DNA of 64,000 bases from Chaetoderma sp. LZ-2023a (taxonomy: Eukaryota; Mollusca; Caudofoveata; Chaetodermatida; Chaetodermatidae): positions 59,498,369 through 59,562,368 of the forward strand of contig CM067370.1 of assembly GCA_034401795.1 (NCBI GenBank). The letters are read 5' to 3'. Of this stretch, positions 9,255-22,400 are shown piece by piece; the stretch's first letter is position 1; each line of letters begins with the position of its first letter. The notes under the pieces were generated by a model that was not told where the DNA came from, made no database searches, and was given only the letters and a program-made list of their open reading frames with translations. Position numbers and translations under genes: made by a program.

Positions 9255-12200
9255 GCAGTGAACCCTCTCCCCATTATGACTTTCGACTATTTCAGCCACC
9301 GTTTTTACTTTAACCAATATGTCCCTGAACAGTATGTGGAGTACATGGATGGTAGAGCAGCGAGTGTTGTAACCAGTCATCTGCTGGACCATAACGTCCC
9401 ATGTGCGGGATCAACCGCACACTAAAGGCAAATATATTCACCAGTTAGTGAGGGGGCGTTTACTGACGCCTCCGGGGCTGATATGTCATTCCTAACACTG
9501 TCAGACATTCATAACTGGCGGCAAACACCCACATCGGATTATGAACGTCGACCTAGAAGTCCCGTGATGAGGCATCACCAACATTCTTGCACTCCGTGTC
9601 CACCTAGTGAGTCACCAAAAAACGATGTCACCAATAGCGAATGCATACACACAGGCCCGCTAGCGATATACTTCGTCGCCATTACCGCGCCGTCCATCCC
9701 CGCCACCACGTTATGGAACAAGGTACACTGACTTTTTACAACAATGGGTTACGCCAACTCTCTCGCTGACACATACAAACATGCCAACACACAACCGCGC
9801 CCACATGCGCAACTTATCACCTACAATCATCTCCTGAACCCCCGCCATGCAGAGAACGACGAACACAGCATCCTACCGAACTGCCACGTAGAATAAGTGA
9901 ATGGTTATCATACGACACGGCGCCCATACACAGACCCATTTCTGTATGTAAGCCACCAGGGTCAACATTAGACTCGTATTATTATGAGCAACGGCATTCA
10001 CAGGAACATGTACGTAATGATTTCACAACAGTATTACCCACGGCGCCCACAGCGCCATGAATGCGATATGTTATACACACCACCACACCACCATCAGACA
10101 CCTAAATTATTAGCCCACTCCTTCCATGTTTACACCAATCTGTCCCACCGCTCCACCAAGCTTTGCACCAATCATACCATTTCATGGCACCGGCCGAGTC
10201 ATACCTCCCCCCCCCCCCCCCGAATTCAGTGGGGAAGGTGACTGGGAAAATTACCGGTGCCAATTCTAAATAATTAGCCATACCAACTGGTGGACAGATA
10301 AACAAATGGGCGAGTACATGGCTGCCAAGTTGTCGGTCAAGGCACTGCAGGTCTTGGCCAACCTTGAGTCAGAAATCTCTAATAATGTCCTTGGATGCAA
10401 CAACAACGGCTACCGTGAAAAGACGAATGCAAGTTGGAGGAGATAACAAGCCAAATAACCAAGACAGATAGGCTCTTCCAAGGGTTGTTTGCAAGAGGTG
10501 GCAGTGGGCCCGTGAGGGTCCGGGGGCATGTGAAATCCTTGTTGTAGTGCAGAGGAGAAACTGAAGGCCTCGGTGTACAACGAAGAATGAGTTAACATCC
10601 TACTGTGATACCATCTAGTCAGCACACTGTTTGGCCTGCTGAGATCGGTGCCACCTTAGAGTTTTCAGGTCACCCTCCTACCTCTGTAAGTGGGGATGCG
10701 TGGTATGTGGATGATAGTCCACACCCAGGACATCTTTAGTCGACCAATACCTGGCTCAAATGGTGGCTTGTTGGAGATGGCCTGCAGACAAGGCCGAGGG
10801 AAACGGTCAAAGTGTGCATTCTGTTGGCAGATAGATGCTGATCAGACCATTAGTTGCCCCTGGGCATGAGCCCAGATGGTGATCATTATCGATTGGGTCG
10901 CCAGCCGGTCATCTTGATCATGTCAGTTCATCAAACCTTTTCTGGTTGTGTATGGTCAAGATGGCTCGATATACCGTCATGCCATGGCAAGCGTTCATAT
11001 TGCGAATCATGCCTCCTGTGATCAGACATCATGAAAAGTGATGCCTGGGAAGCAGGAAGGTGAGAAGACGTGAGCCTGTTACTTGCTGAGCGGGGTGTAG
11101 CAGTCAGTGATGCCTGGTCCAGCAGGGATGTGGCCCGAGCTATGGTGACCATTTAATCGGCATCCAGTACTGTGTCTGCCCAAGTCGGGGCTCAACAGGG
11201 ACAGCTGGACTGTCAAGTTATATAGCTCTCTGAACTGGGGTTGGACCCAGTTATAGCTATCCCTGAACTTGGAAGGTCTTTATCTCCCATATATGTGGGA
11301 AAGGCACCTAGCCTAGGCGGTGTCCTGGTGTGACGTACTGGGATGTTGGGGTGAGTGGATCAGGAAACACACTAGGAAGGTCGAAGGGTGTATGGTGAGC
11401 TTCTCTCACCAACTTGCTTACCATGTTATCCGCTACCGTAGCAGGACAAAACACTGCACACACCACCCCCACACCCTGATGACTGTTCTGAATGTGGACA
11501 GCATGGCCACTGGAAGAAGCGCTGTCCGAACCATCACTCCTCTAGCACCACTGCTCCAGGGCATACCACAGCCAGATCTGGTGTCAAACTAATTTAAGCA
11601 CCAAAGATCGAGTCAGCTCAGTGCCCATCCACTCACCCCGGCTCAACCCAGACCATCGGCCACTGACACCCAAAAGCAGTAACATCATTACCAAGTCCGA
11701 ACACACCTACTACCACTCACTCTTTTACGCCAATACCTACGGCTTCGTCAACGCCAGTACCTGCGACACACACTGTGCAGAAAGTACCAACGCCAACCCT
11801 TTCTCCAGCGACGACTGTTCCCACCCAACCTGAACAGACAGTCCCCTCTTTCCTTTGCAAAACAGCAGTGGGTGGCACCACAGCCGCCACTGAACTAACG
11901 TTTATCCTAGCGTGGTGCTAGGTTGGTGCCCAACCAATATGGCACATCACACACAGTGCCCTCTAGTGGTTTGCAACACAAGTCTTCAGCCACCATCACC
12001 CACTGTATGCATTAGTTGCAGTAGTAGTGAATTGGATTGCTCCAGCCATCCACCCAAATGGACCAAGAAAGTTAGAAAACACAAACATAGGCGATGGATT
12101 AGGCACTGCTTCTTCTCCGCTTCTAAGAAGCATAAGATAATGCATTGTCCTAAGTGGGCGTCACAACTAAAACTCTATACCAGCGCCGCTAATCCTCTCC

Positions 12201-12380
12201 TACCCGCCACTAACACTGATATACCTATTGCCCCGCACACACCAACCACCAGTATGGCACCATTAGTACCTCCGGTTCCGTCTCTACCAACACAAAACTT
12301 GCAACAGCACAGACAAATCGGCCCTTTCCTTACTCAGCCACCTATATCCTTAATAGAGGCGATTACCAAACAAGCCTTCT
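9255..12380 (+). pseudogene. Gag region of Gypsy element A (fossil)
   Basis: The region is rich in Pro, Thr, His and Ser codons and carries a poly(C) tract at 10,206-10,220 that corresponds to the proline tract before FSG in the - strand copy. Text after it (NKWASTW-like, near 10,300) and the stretch at 11,620-12,380 match the gag part of 47,400-49,800. Broken, with several breaks. Confidence 0.6.
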
Positions 12381-12459
12381 AGATAGAGGCTCCAACCACC
12401 ATAGAAGAAGATAGCCAGGACATTAGCCTGGAAACTGTTCCTCGAACACCATACAAAAC

Positions 12460-12930
12460 TATATACAAGTGTGCCTGTCTCTTTGGCAGCATATCCACCA
12501 GTGCCACCATGGGCACAGGAGCCGCCATCACCGTATTTAACAAACTCCTATATGAGAGCATCCCACCTCATTGACTTAAGCCAACATCCATTTTCCTACA
12601 AACAGCCACCGGCACTAACGTTCCAGTGGCTGGTATAGTAAACATCATGGTTCAGATAGAGGAGATGCAATTCATACAACAAGTTGCCATCGCCTCTACC
12701 CAAAATGACGCCCTTCTTGGCGCTGACTTTCTCAGTGCCAGCGATGCCGTAATACACTGCAGACAACAGGAACTCGACATACATTGCTACCATATACCCT
12801 TAGGACCGGAGTCATCAATGCACGACACATGTGCATTGATATTGGCCTCTACCGCAACAGTTGTGTCAGGCCGAGAGGATATTCTTTGGGTCACTGCACC
12901 ACACCGTCGCCAACACACACACATACATGG
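12460..12930 (+). pseudogene. Retropepsin-like protease region, element A (fossil)
   Basis: It matches the - strand copy at 46,681-47,097 over the phrases [28 protein letters not shown] and [20 protein letters not shown]. The first phrase sits where an aspartic protease active-site loop is expected. Assignment is by position and similarity between the copies. Confidence 0.6.
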
Positions 12931-12939
12931 TGGAACCTG

Positions 12940-13106
12940 ACCCTGAATACGTGCTAGCCTCACAATGTGTTAGTCTGCGCATTTTAGTGACGACCACCAA
13001 TAAATACCAAATACCTTTCTGGGTATTCAATGGCACAGCTGACGCTATCACCCTTACCCCCGGTGTTTGCTGTGGTCACTTGATGGAAGTGATCTCAGTG
13101 GATACA

Positions 13107-13178
<72 letters not shown>

Positions 13179-14480
13179 CTGTATGACGATAGCCTACCCG
13201 AACATCTACATGATTTATATTTGCATGTCACAATTGGCTTAACTAAAGCACACAAGCGTGATGTGCGCTGTTTATTATATAAGTACCGGGACAGTTTCTC
13301 ATCACGGGATTTAGACCTGAAAGAAACTCAGCTAGTATGCCAACCCATGTGCCATCACCCAATCCATAAGAAAGCAGAAGCTCACCAACAAGTAATGGAC
13401 ATGATGAGAACAGGCGTTATCGAACCCTCTGCATCCCCAGGACCAGCCCTATAGTCCTCTCAGACTACCGTTGCCTAAATGATCTGAGTGCAAAAGATGT
13501 GTATCCATTACTGTGCATCGATCAGGCTCTGAATTCCTTGGCTGGAGTCAAATGGTTCTGCATATTAAACCTTGCGAGTGGTTATTGGCAGGTGGCCATG
13601 GAGGACACTGACTGCGAAAACGGCTTTTACATGCAGAGATGGCCGGTCCTAGTTCCGAAAATGCTGTATGGTCTGTGCAACGTCCCAAGCCGACGTTGAA
13701 TGCCTGATGGAGCAGGTCTTGACTAAATTACAATGGCAGATCTGCTTATGCTACTTGGACGACATAATTGTCTTTGCCTCTTCGTTTGAGCAAACTCAAA
13801 AAAGGTATTGGCACTGTTTAAGAGCGCCAATCTAAAGCTCAAACCCAAGAAGTGCCACTTCTTCCAAAAAACGGGTTGAATTCCTGGACCATATTATATC
13901 CGCCGATGGTGTGACCACACAACCTGAAAAAATGTGCGCAGTGGCCGAATGGAAGACTCCTACTTCAGTAACAAACACTAGGAGCTACTCTGCCAGTAGT
14001 ATCGGCACTACATCTGCAACTTTAGTGAAATTGCCATGCCGTTATTTCAAATAACCGAAAAGGACAGACCCTTTGAGTGGACGAGTGAGTGTGAGGAGGT
14101 TTTCAAGGTGATGAAATCTTATAACAGTGCCAATTCTTGCTCACCCAGACCATAACCTCGATTTCATCCTAGACACGACTGCCTCTGCTTTTGCAATTGG
14201 TGCCGTTCTATCTCAAGTCGCAGAGGATGGAGCAGAGCAGGTACTAGGGTATGGACCACACACACTCCATAAAACAGAGACACATTACGTGACCACAAAG
14301 TGAGAATTGTTAGCTGCGGTATACTTTATGGAGTATTACAAGCACTTTCTGTATGGGCGCCCATTTACCCTGTGTACAGATCACGCCTCCCTACAATGGC
14401 TCAGGAATTTGAAGAACCATGAGAGTCAGATAGCGAGGTGGCAGGAATTCCTGCAGGCTGATAACTTCACAGTCGTTCAT
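12940..14480 (+). pseudogene. Reverse transcriptase and RNase H region, element A (fossil)
   Basis: Recognisable blocks are AEAHQQVMDMMRTGVIEPS, LNLASGYWQVAMED, CYLDDIIVF (the YLDD box) and the RNase H text around 14,160-14,470, including FILDT and a LLAAVYFMEYYKHFLYG-like stretch. All match the - strand copy. A (CGCA)n microsatellite lies at its start. Broken, with several breaks. Confidence 0.75.
13107..13180 (+). repeat. (CGCA)n then (CA)n microsatellite
   Basis: About 15 copies of a 4-base unit are followed by a short CA run. It lies within the reading frame at the start of the RT region, where it reads as repeated Ala-Arg-Thr-His. The - strand copy has ordinary Thr/Pro-rich sequence at the same place, so this expansion arose in copy A. 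Confidence 0.92.
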
Positions 14481-14699
14481 TGACCCGGCAAACTGCATGG
14501 AAATTCCGACGCTCTGAGTCAAAATTGGACTCAAGGGTGAGAATGAAGTGGCCGATACCATTACACACGACTCACAGCCAATCCCCACCCTTCCAGAGCT
14601 GCATTACGAGGACTGGAATGTGGATGAGCTCTCTCATGAACTGGCAACCGACATGCACACATGATGCATATACGTGTGTATCCAGGAGGGGGTGCGCCC

Positions 14700-15640
14700 T
14701 TCCAGGGAATCAGTTAGTCCCATGTCGACCATGGCAAAATATTACTTCCAGCAATTTGCAGAGTGCACAATGACATTCTGTATGGCAGTAATCGTTTTAT
14801 TGTCCCCGGGCATTTCTGAGTCATGATTCTAGAACAACTGCGTGACAATGCTGGACATTTGGCCGCCGAGCGTACTACAGAATGAATCAAAAACCGATTC
14901 CATTGAATCAACATACGTGATAGCATAAGGGCATGGGTAGCCAAATGCATACCCTGCCAATGTTGTGCTGTTAGCCAACAACACTCCATGCCATTACAAA
15001 TTAGAATCATAAACAATATGCTGTGGGAGCGAGTTGCTATCGATGTGCTCTGACCCTTAAACATGACAGATGAGGGCAATAAATACATCCTTGTGCTACA
15101 AGATTATTTCACGAAGTAGGTAGAGACATTTGCTTTGCCGGACCAAGAGGCAGACACTGTAGCAGATGTCTTAGCCAGCAATTCTTCTGCTGTTTCAGCA
15201 TGCCCTATGAGTTACACTCCAAAGGTAGCAATTTTGAGAGCCGTTTGATCGTCGACCTCTGTAAATTGTTTCATATAGTCAAAATGTGTACGATGCCCTA
15301 TCATCCATGCGGTGACTAGATGGTAGAGAGGTTCAATAGAACCCTGGCAGTCATGCTAACTAAGGAAACGCACCTTGATTATCGCGACTGGGAGCTTCGT
15401 CTCCCTTATGTGCTCATGGCCTACCGATCTTCTGTTCATTCGAGCACAGGCTTCACCCCTGCTAGGTTAATGCTAGGCCACGAGTTAGCCTTACCTTTGG
15501 GTCTAGCCATACCTAGAATCCCAGGAGAAATGGACTCACCGTCTCTATATGTAGAGCTCATGTACCAAAGAATAGAACAGGCACATGAACTCATCAGAGA
15601 CACACTTTCCACTGTGCATCGACGCCTGGCATGATCACCG
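14700..15640 (+). pseudogene. Integrase region, element A (fossil)
   Basis: The region contains a degenerate zinc-binding N-terminus, a core with YILVLQDYFTK-like text and a well-preserved stretch MVERFNRTLAVMLTKE..WELRLPYVLMAYRSSVHSSTGFTPARLMLGHELALPL, quoted here in parts. It is typical of Ty3/Gypsy integrases. Broken. Confidence 0.75.
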
Positions 15641-16980
15641 TGTACATGAGAACCCTTATGAAGCCGTATCTGGACACCTTTTCGTATGTGCTGTCCAAGG
15701 GGAAGGGTGGAAATGTTGTTCCACCTTCCTCTTCCCACTCCCATCCACTTCATGCTATTACCCCCATTATAGAGTTGCCACATGCTGAGGCTGAAGCTAC
15801 TCCCAGCTGTTCTGTTTCCCAGGAGGTGGTACATATAATAAGTATCATGGAAATGAGAGGGTCCGATGAACCCTTGGCCTGTTATCTTGAGCAGATGAAC
15901 CGCTAAACTCAGCGTCAATTCACCCCAGTCCAAATTCTCCCAATTCCATGTGCACACCCAACCCCCAGCCTAAGTTCCCCCCCCCTCTGCCTCGCCGTAC
16001 ACACCCATTTCCTAACGGCACCCACACCCACCCTCGAGTTCCGACATTACGTTTCCTATCCCCCTCACACTCCACTCGTCGTCAGACGTGAGTGATGCTT
16101 CTGATATGAGAGTACTTACCTCCCCGAGTAGATCAGTCCCCGATGCACCAGCCACTCTTTTTAGGCAACTGATGGCGGTCAAGTAAGTGACCTGATCAGT
16201 AAGTTCTCGAACCGTTTATTCCCTGCACAGAAAAAGTATGAAACCGTGCCGACTGTTGTGTAATAGAAGATTATGCCAAATGACCAATGAAGAAGCCATC
16301 CGTCTTCAACCCCCATACCATGTGAGCGATCAGGACAAACACTGATACATAACATCATATACCTCAACAACACTTGCCCTCAAGGCTTCATTATTAACCG
16401 TTCACACCCCGTGCGAGAAACGCCAAACACCTGTCAGAAATACACCTTGTGACAGGATACTAGTACACACCTACACTATAATTACACCATAGGGACGGCC
16501 CTTCTATGCCATCAAGCAACCAACCACCAACATATGCCTATCCGCCTAACCACAGTGGATAGGGTACCATAACAAAAGCTTTCCTCCGCGCACCAGATAC
16601 GGTGCCAACATGCTATCAATGATGCTCACACATAAGATAATCCTCACCAAAAAGTAGTGTGGTTAACCTGGAGAATTAACTGCTGCTTCTACATTACACA
16701 ATCAACCCAGCTTGCAAACTCATATTTCCCGTGCACCAGTCACCACCTCATACAAGAATAACGACACTTGCCAAGTTGCCAACATTCACCAACGTCCGCC
16801 AATATTCACCAACTCGCCAACGTTCGCCACCCTTTATGGCAATGGCGAACCATACCCGGTGCGGACTAGAGCAACCATAAATATTGCCCACCCACGCCAA
16901 CAAGTAACATCCCTGCCATTGGACGCGACACCAGCAATACAATATTAAACATTAGGGAAACCTAACACACGTGATCCCAG
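15640..16980 (+). other. C-rich 3' segment of Gypsy element A
   Basis: After integrase the sequence matches the - strand copy through SYVLSKGKGGNVVP and SSHSHPLHAIT, then fades into a CAC- and CCAA-rich stretch. Degenerate 11-12-base repeats of the type CCAACGTTCGCC occur at 16,768-16,830. No 3' LTR follows and the purine tract starts at 16,992. Confidence 0.55.
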
Positions 16981-16988
16981 ATAACTTC

Positions 16989-17196
<208 letters not shown>

Positions 17197-17869
17197 CTAA
17201 ATTGTGAAGACGTTGGCAGTTATGTTTATTGGAGTAAAACTATTGGGGTTTTATTTATTACTCAGAAATGCATACTTGACCTTCCTTACTATCTGTATAA
17301 AGAAGAAACGCAGCCTATTTGTGAAAGGTGGAATCCTACATGGATAAATAAAGCTGAGCCTCCAATTTGAAATGTTTTGAAAACTTAAAGCTAAACATCC
17401 CATCTTTATTGTTACAGAGTCTACTAAAGTATGCGAGTTTGAATCTTATTTTAAATACTGATTAGCATTGTATTATACTAGTTCCACTATCCAAAATTAT
17501 TAATAATTTGTAAATTTCACAAGTTCGGGCCGAACTCTTTCGTAAGAGGCGAGTTGTGTCACGAAGTGACAAAATTCATATTATTACTATTTGAGGCAAG
17601 ACACTATACAATGTTTCTTTGTGGCAGTAGCCATTTTGATTAACAACTTTAATGACGTATTTGATGACGCACCATGGAATGTGTAAGCATTTAATGTCAT
17701 CAGTTAATGGTCATGAATTAGGCCAATGGGATATCCCAATTACGACCCAATTGGTAATTTGGTTGCGTTGTCCACTATAAAAGGAAGCAACCAAAAGCGA
17801 CCAATTACCCTTATATTTTAGACCAACGAAATAACATCATACCGTAAGAGTTTATATAGACCGGCATAC
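17197..17869. other. AT-rich spacer with a TATA word
   Basis: No gene is seen. TATAAAAG stands at 17,776-17,783 on + with ATTGG words before it, and a small hairpin TGTCACGAAGTGACA at about 17,556. Whether the TATA word is a real promoter is unknown. Confidence 0.4.
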
Positions 17870-18271
17870 GAGAGGCAAAATGACCGCACCATTGGTATGG
17901 CATCACTAAAAACCTTCAATAAAACCTCAATTATCCCCTCTGGAGAAGTCTTAATTTCCTCACCACTACCCATCATTTCGTCTCTGGCCCTAGAACCCAG
18001 ATTTAATTTAATAATTAAATTTGCGAAGTCACCACTAAACAGTTTACGCTACTTAGACATAGGCTTCGCACATCCGAAACCCACTCACAAACGGACAACT
18101 CACGTGGTGTTTGGGGGGGGGGGGTCTGTCCCTAAACTTATCCAGCCTTTGACTGGCCAAGATTACAAATGGTTTATTCATATGTTCATTAGTTGTTTGT
18201 TGCTCGAGAAGCTTATTTCTAAGCAACTCTAGTTCTTTATTTAGATCATCGATGATTTTCTGTGCTGTCAT
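17870..18271 (-). pseudogene. Gag-like fragment of an LTR element (fossil)
   Basis: A frame starts at 18,271 with a coiled-coil-like MTAQKIIDDLNKELELLRNK and leads into ILASQRLDKFRD. The latter resembles the start of the capsid domain in many metazoan Gypsy gag and Arc/PNMA-like proteins (the K-F-x-G-R-P type phrase). Further text downstream looks like the next capsid helices (VLLKVFSDAIP). A C-rich tract lies at 18,112-18,122. It is broken and no pol or LTR is seen beside it. Confidence 0.45.
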
Positions 18272-18884
18272 TTTACACTAGCAATACATGAACAATTATT
18301 TGGTCAATAGGCAACAGAATTAGAGTCTGATACACTCTAAGACACTGTATCAACAATAGAAGATGCTACCCACAATAAATAACAGATAAACAATCATAAA
18401 CCGTATGAAAATCAAATGTAAATAATAACCAGAATCGCGGAGAGCTCCCTACCTATCATCATTACATGATAACAGCAGATGCATGTTAAATTAGATTATC
18501 AATCCAAGTGTGACAATTATCATCAGCATCATCAAGCATACCAGATATGCAATGAACTAAAACATCAATCTCAGAAAAACATTAATATACATAATCAGTA
18601 ACTGTCACAATACATGTGCAATGAGCGCTATGCAATGATATCAGTATCCGCTACAAGACAACACCACTCCAGTAAAACTACATTCACCTTAAGTGGTCAG
18701 ACCAGGTGCGCTTTTATCGCAACACTGTTTGGACTAATACACACAACAATAAATTAGCAAGACTAAAATCACTTCAAAAGAAAACTATTAAACTCTTCTC
18801 CCAAATGGGGCATGGCCAAAACATATAATATATGTTTATGTGGACAGAAACTTAGCAGTGTCCATTTTTTAGCCTGAAAGGCCA
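18272..18884. other. AT-rich non-coding stretch
   Basis: I see no gene, RNA or clear repeat end here. Confidence 0.5.
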
Positions 18885-20340
18885 AGTGAGCTTATGTCAT
18901 GGCGACCGTCCGTCGTGTGTCCATCCATCCACCTGTCTTTTGTCCATCTGTTGTCCGTCAACTTTTTCTTTAAACAACTTCTTCTCAAGAACCAATGGGC
19001 CGATTTCAATTATATTTGGCAGGAAGCATCCTTATGGCATGCGGATTCAAGTTTGTTCAAACGAAGTCGATCAGCCAATTTGGCCAGTGGCCATCTTGGA
19101 TTTTGGCCGATTTTTAGAAACGTTTTTAAAAATCTTCTACGAATCCGCTTGGGGGATTGATGCAAATCTCATGAAATATGATCTAGGGCAAGAGCTGAAA
19201 CAAGTTTGTTCAAGTGAACTTGATTGGTCAAATGGTCCGCCGGCCATCTTGGTTGACCTAGTTTTAGCGAGAACACCGTCTCCAGAACTGCGGAAGGGAT
19301 CAGGCTGAAATTTGGCAGATATGATGAGGGACTAAGAGCCATTAAAGTTTGTTCAAGGGAAGTTGATCTGTCAGAAAACATGGCCGCCGTGGGCCAATCA
19401 AAATATAGCGTGTTTGGTGGCCATTTTTTTATTTGATGGATTTTGAGACCGAAATTGGTTTTATATGTGTTTTTGGATATTCTGATCTCAAATTTGGAAT
19501 TTTGGAAAACCGTCGGATAAACTGTTCGTTGGCCATCTTGAATCATTTTCCCGCCAAAAGTGTCCATACTAAAGCAATGGGAAATTAAAAATGTTTTCTT
19601 CTCGAGCACTGCTGGGCCGAATTGAATTATATTTGGCAGGAAGCATCCTTAGCGCATATGGATTCAAGTTTGTTCAAGCGAAGCCGATCAGCTGATTGGG
19701 CCGGCGGCCATCTTGGATTTCAGCCAATTTTTAGAAACGTTTTTAAAAATCTTCTCCGAAACCGCTTGTGGCATTGATGCAAAGTTCATGAAATAGGATC
19801 TAGACCAAGAATTGAACCGAATTTTGTTCAAGGGAACTTGATTGGCCAAATGGTTCGGTGGCCATCTTGGTTGACCTAGTAGCGAAAATGAGTTCTTCTC
19901 CAGAACCGCTAAAGTGATCGGGCCGAAATTTGGCAGATATAATTAGGGACTAAGGGCCATTAAAGCATGCTAAAGCAATGGGAAACTTAAAATGTCTTGG
20001 CGGGATCCTTTGGGCATAGAGATTCAAGTTTGTTCAAACGAAGCCGATGGCGGCAATCATAGATTTTGGTCAATTTTTTAGAAATGTCTTTAAAAATCTT
20101 CGCCTTAAACTGGTTGAACAATTAATTCATAAGTCATAAAATATCATTTTGGGCACGAGCTGAACCAAGTTTGTTCAAGGGAACTTGATTGACCAAATGG
20201 TTGGGCAGCCATCTTGGATGGCCTGGTTTTCATGAAAGCGATTTTGTCTCCAGAGCCGTTGAATGGATTGGGCCGAAATTTGGGAGATATTATATTGATA
20301 GCTAAGGACCATAAACGTGTGTTCAATAGAAGTTGATACA
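18885..20340 (+). repeat. Degenerate tandem repeat family (about 0.35-0.62 kb units)
   Basis: The phrase TTCTTCTC..GCTGGGCCGA..TTATATTTGGCAGGAAGCATCC occurs near 18,975 and again near 19,595. The phrases GATTCAAGTTTGTTCAA, GGCCATCTTGG and CCGAAATTTGGCAGATAT recur up to about 20,290. The first two units are spaced about 620 bases and the next about 350, so later copies are shorter. The block opens with a CCGTCCGT/CCATCC-rich stretch. Short frames through it reflect the periodic sequence and not a gene. The family is not named here. Confidence 0.75.
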
Positions 20341-22009
20341 CAAAGAAACATGGCCTCTGTTTTCTTGTTACAAGTCTGTTCAACTCAATAGAGTTCTACT
20401 TATTGTAATGACCATTCTAGTTGAAATGCCTATGGTCCAGGTGAGCGATACAGGCCCAGTAGTCCTCTTGTTTAATGGTAATTTACCAAGCTCACTGAAT
20501 GGAATTGTCCAAATCTAATCCCTCTGTATACAAGCCATAAAGCTATCGAACAATACTGGAATATCCTGACGCACACAAAACATCACACAAAATTCCTTTA
20601 AGAAGATCGTCAAACAGAAAATTATAAATAATTATTAATAGTACATGTCCTTATACCTTTTTTCCACAGACAAATATACAAAAATGTATCTCAATTTCAA
20701 CACAACCACACAGAAAAGAAATTTGGGCATTTTTGGTTCTGTTCTGTTTAAAGAGTTTTGTTAGGCAAATCCCCATGGCTCTGTCCTTAAACTTGAACGT
20801 ATCTAGTCACCACGGTAAGTATAGTGCAGCTGTTGAGTGAATGGGCATGCCTCCAAAACAAAAACAGAACATGTTAGTTAAACAATTTGAACACCATGTA
20901 AGAACTGTTCTGTCAAGTGTTGTTGACGTTGTTGGAGTGGAAGATACTGCTGCCTTTAAGGCAACTCTGTCTTTCAATCCAGTTGTGTCGGGAATACTCA
21001 ACAACACAGTTCAAAATATTCAGTGAGACGTTTTACTTTGTTTGGGGAACGTATTAGCTTATCTCGGAGTTGTACTGTATTGAAAAAAAGATAATAGCAA
21101 CAATATACATTTTATCCGAATACATGTAGTCATGAAAGTAGGAGAAAAAGTTAAAAAAAATGATGCTAACTATAATGTTGATGATAGTGATGATGATAAT
21201 ATTAATGTTAGTATCGACATCTGTTGTAGTTGTTGCTGTTGTTATTATTATTGTGGTTGAGAATAATGATGCTAGTAGTGACGGTGGTAATGGTAGTGAT
21301 AGGAATGATGATAATACTAATGCTAATGTTGATGTCTGTTGTTACGTGTTGTAGTTATTGCTGTTATTTTTATTGTTGATAATGATTACTATAGGGAAGA
21401 TAGATGAAGACGAAGTTGATGATAATATTGATTTCTCCGGTGCCCATTCTGTATTTGATTTCTAAAAAATCTCTGGAAATCCAATGAAACATCACTCATC
21501 TTCACGTAATGGCACAGCTTCAACAAAACATTGATGAAAGGATCCTATGGTGATGGGCTTCAGCACTTCTCGCAAGAATCTTGATTTATCCAATCGTGTG
21601 GAGATCCATCTTGTGCTTTCTTAAAATCCTCTAAAACGTATCTCCTAAATCATTTGGCATCGTTGTCAAAATTTTGCCGCAGGGATCATGCGGTGATGGG
21701 TTTCAGAACCTCTTCAGATTTTGTACGGTCTCTGAATCACTGGAAAGTCAAGTCAATGTTAATTATAGTGATGATGATGATTATCATAATAATCATTAAT
21801 GATAGTAATAGTTGTGACAATGCTACTTGTAAAATAGCTATAAAATGTTAATAATTATAATAGTGGTGATCATGATAATACCCACCCCACCCCACCCCGA
21901 CTCTTCCCTATCCACAACACGATGAGTAGAAAGCATATGGAATAATAAGTCTATACTTCTATGCAATACATCACCTAATTGAAAGAGCCTAGGTGGAATG
22001 TTGATGTGT
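20341..22009. other. No gene seen; triplet-rich simple sequence
   Basis: This is mostly AT-rich unique sequence. 21,160-21,440 is cryptic simple sequence rich in GAT, GTT and AAT triplets, and 21,755-21,880 is similar. Confidence 0.5.
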
Positions 22010-22224
22010 TATTAGTATGTCTGTATATGTTTTAATGTCGACTTTCTGTCATATTGGTTTTTTTTGTCTACTATATAGTATATACTATTGTTTTGTGTAT
22101 GTTTGTGTAAGGGGGTGTACAGTACATAGGCTATGCCTCTATTGGACACCATGTATGCACAATATGTACGGTAAATATCATTCAGCCAAATAAACGCAAA
22201 TTCAATTCAATTCAATTCAATTCA
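22010..22224 (+). repeat. 3' end of a LINE with (AATTC)n tail
   Basis: It carries AAATAAA at 22,188-22,194 followed by five copies of AATTC (22,199-22,224). The text upstream resembles the tail at 7,860-8,137. It is on the + strand while the adjoining LINE C-terminus remains are on -. Confidence 0.5.
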
Positions 22225-22314
22225 GAGCTTTTGTACATCATCATCATTTTATGAGTCACACACCATTGGCTTGTTATGGTCTCAGTTTTCTATTATAGTA
22301 TGGCTAGCTAAGTT

Positions 22315-22400
22315 CAATTCAAAAGATTTTCTTTGAAGTAGATATCTAGTTTGTTCTTGAATGATTTGGCCTTTTTCACTTAACTAAGTGTCCTCGAAAC
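22315..22400 (-). pseudogene. LINE C-terminal remnant 1
   Basis: On the - strand it reads SFKNKLDIYFKENLLN, the common C-terminal phrase of CR1/Jockey-type polyproteins (compare SFKSKLDKHFKEI at 23,395-23,530 and TFKGRLDKCY at 23,700-23,790). It is too short to place further. Confidence 0.4.

Larger units (their letters stand above)
9222..16980 (+). mobile_element. Broken Ty3/Gypsy element A, internal region
   Basis: This fossil element has parts in the order primer site, gag, protease, reverse transcriptase, RNase H, integrase and a C-rich 3' segment. It matches the internal region at 42,270-49,871 over its length and clearly belongs to the same lineage. Only the last eight bases of a 5' LTR (GAGCTACA, 9,222-9,229) are present and no 3' LTR is seen, so no terminal repeats or target duplication can be used to date it. 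It has many breaks (well over ten) and is more decayed than the - strand copy. It was likely inserted long ago. Confidence 0.85.

Noticed and set aside
17776-17783. Host gene promoter at a + strand TATA word
   Set aside because: No downstream gene is found on +, and the only protein-like text there is the gag-like fragment on the other strand.
18885-20340. A CRISPR-like or regularly spaced array
   Set aside because: Units are hundreds of bases long, degenerate and unequally spaced, and the DNA is clearly eukaryotic.
20841-21026. 61-codon frame MGMPPKQKQNMLVKQFEHHV on +
   Set aside because: The composition is plausible, but it is short, has an opposing frame of similar length, no recognisable domain and no context.
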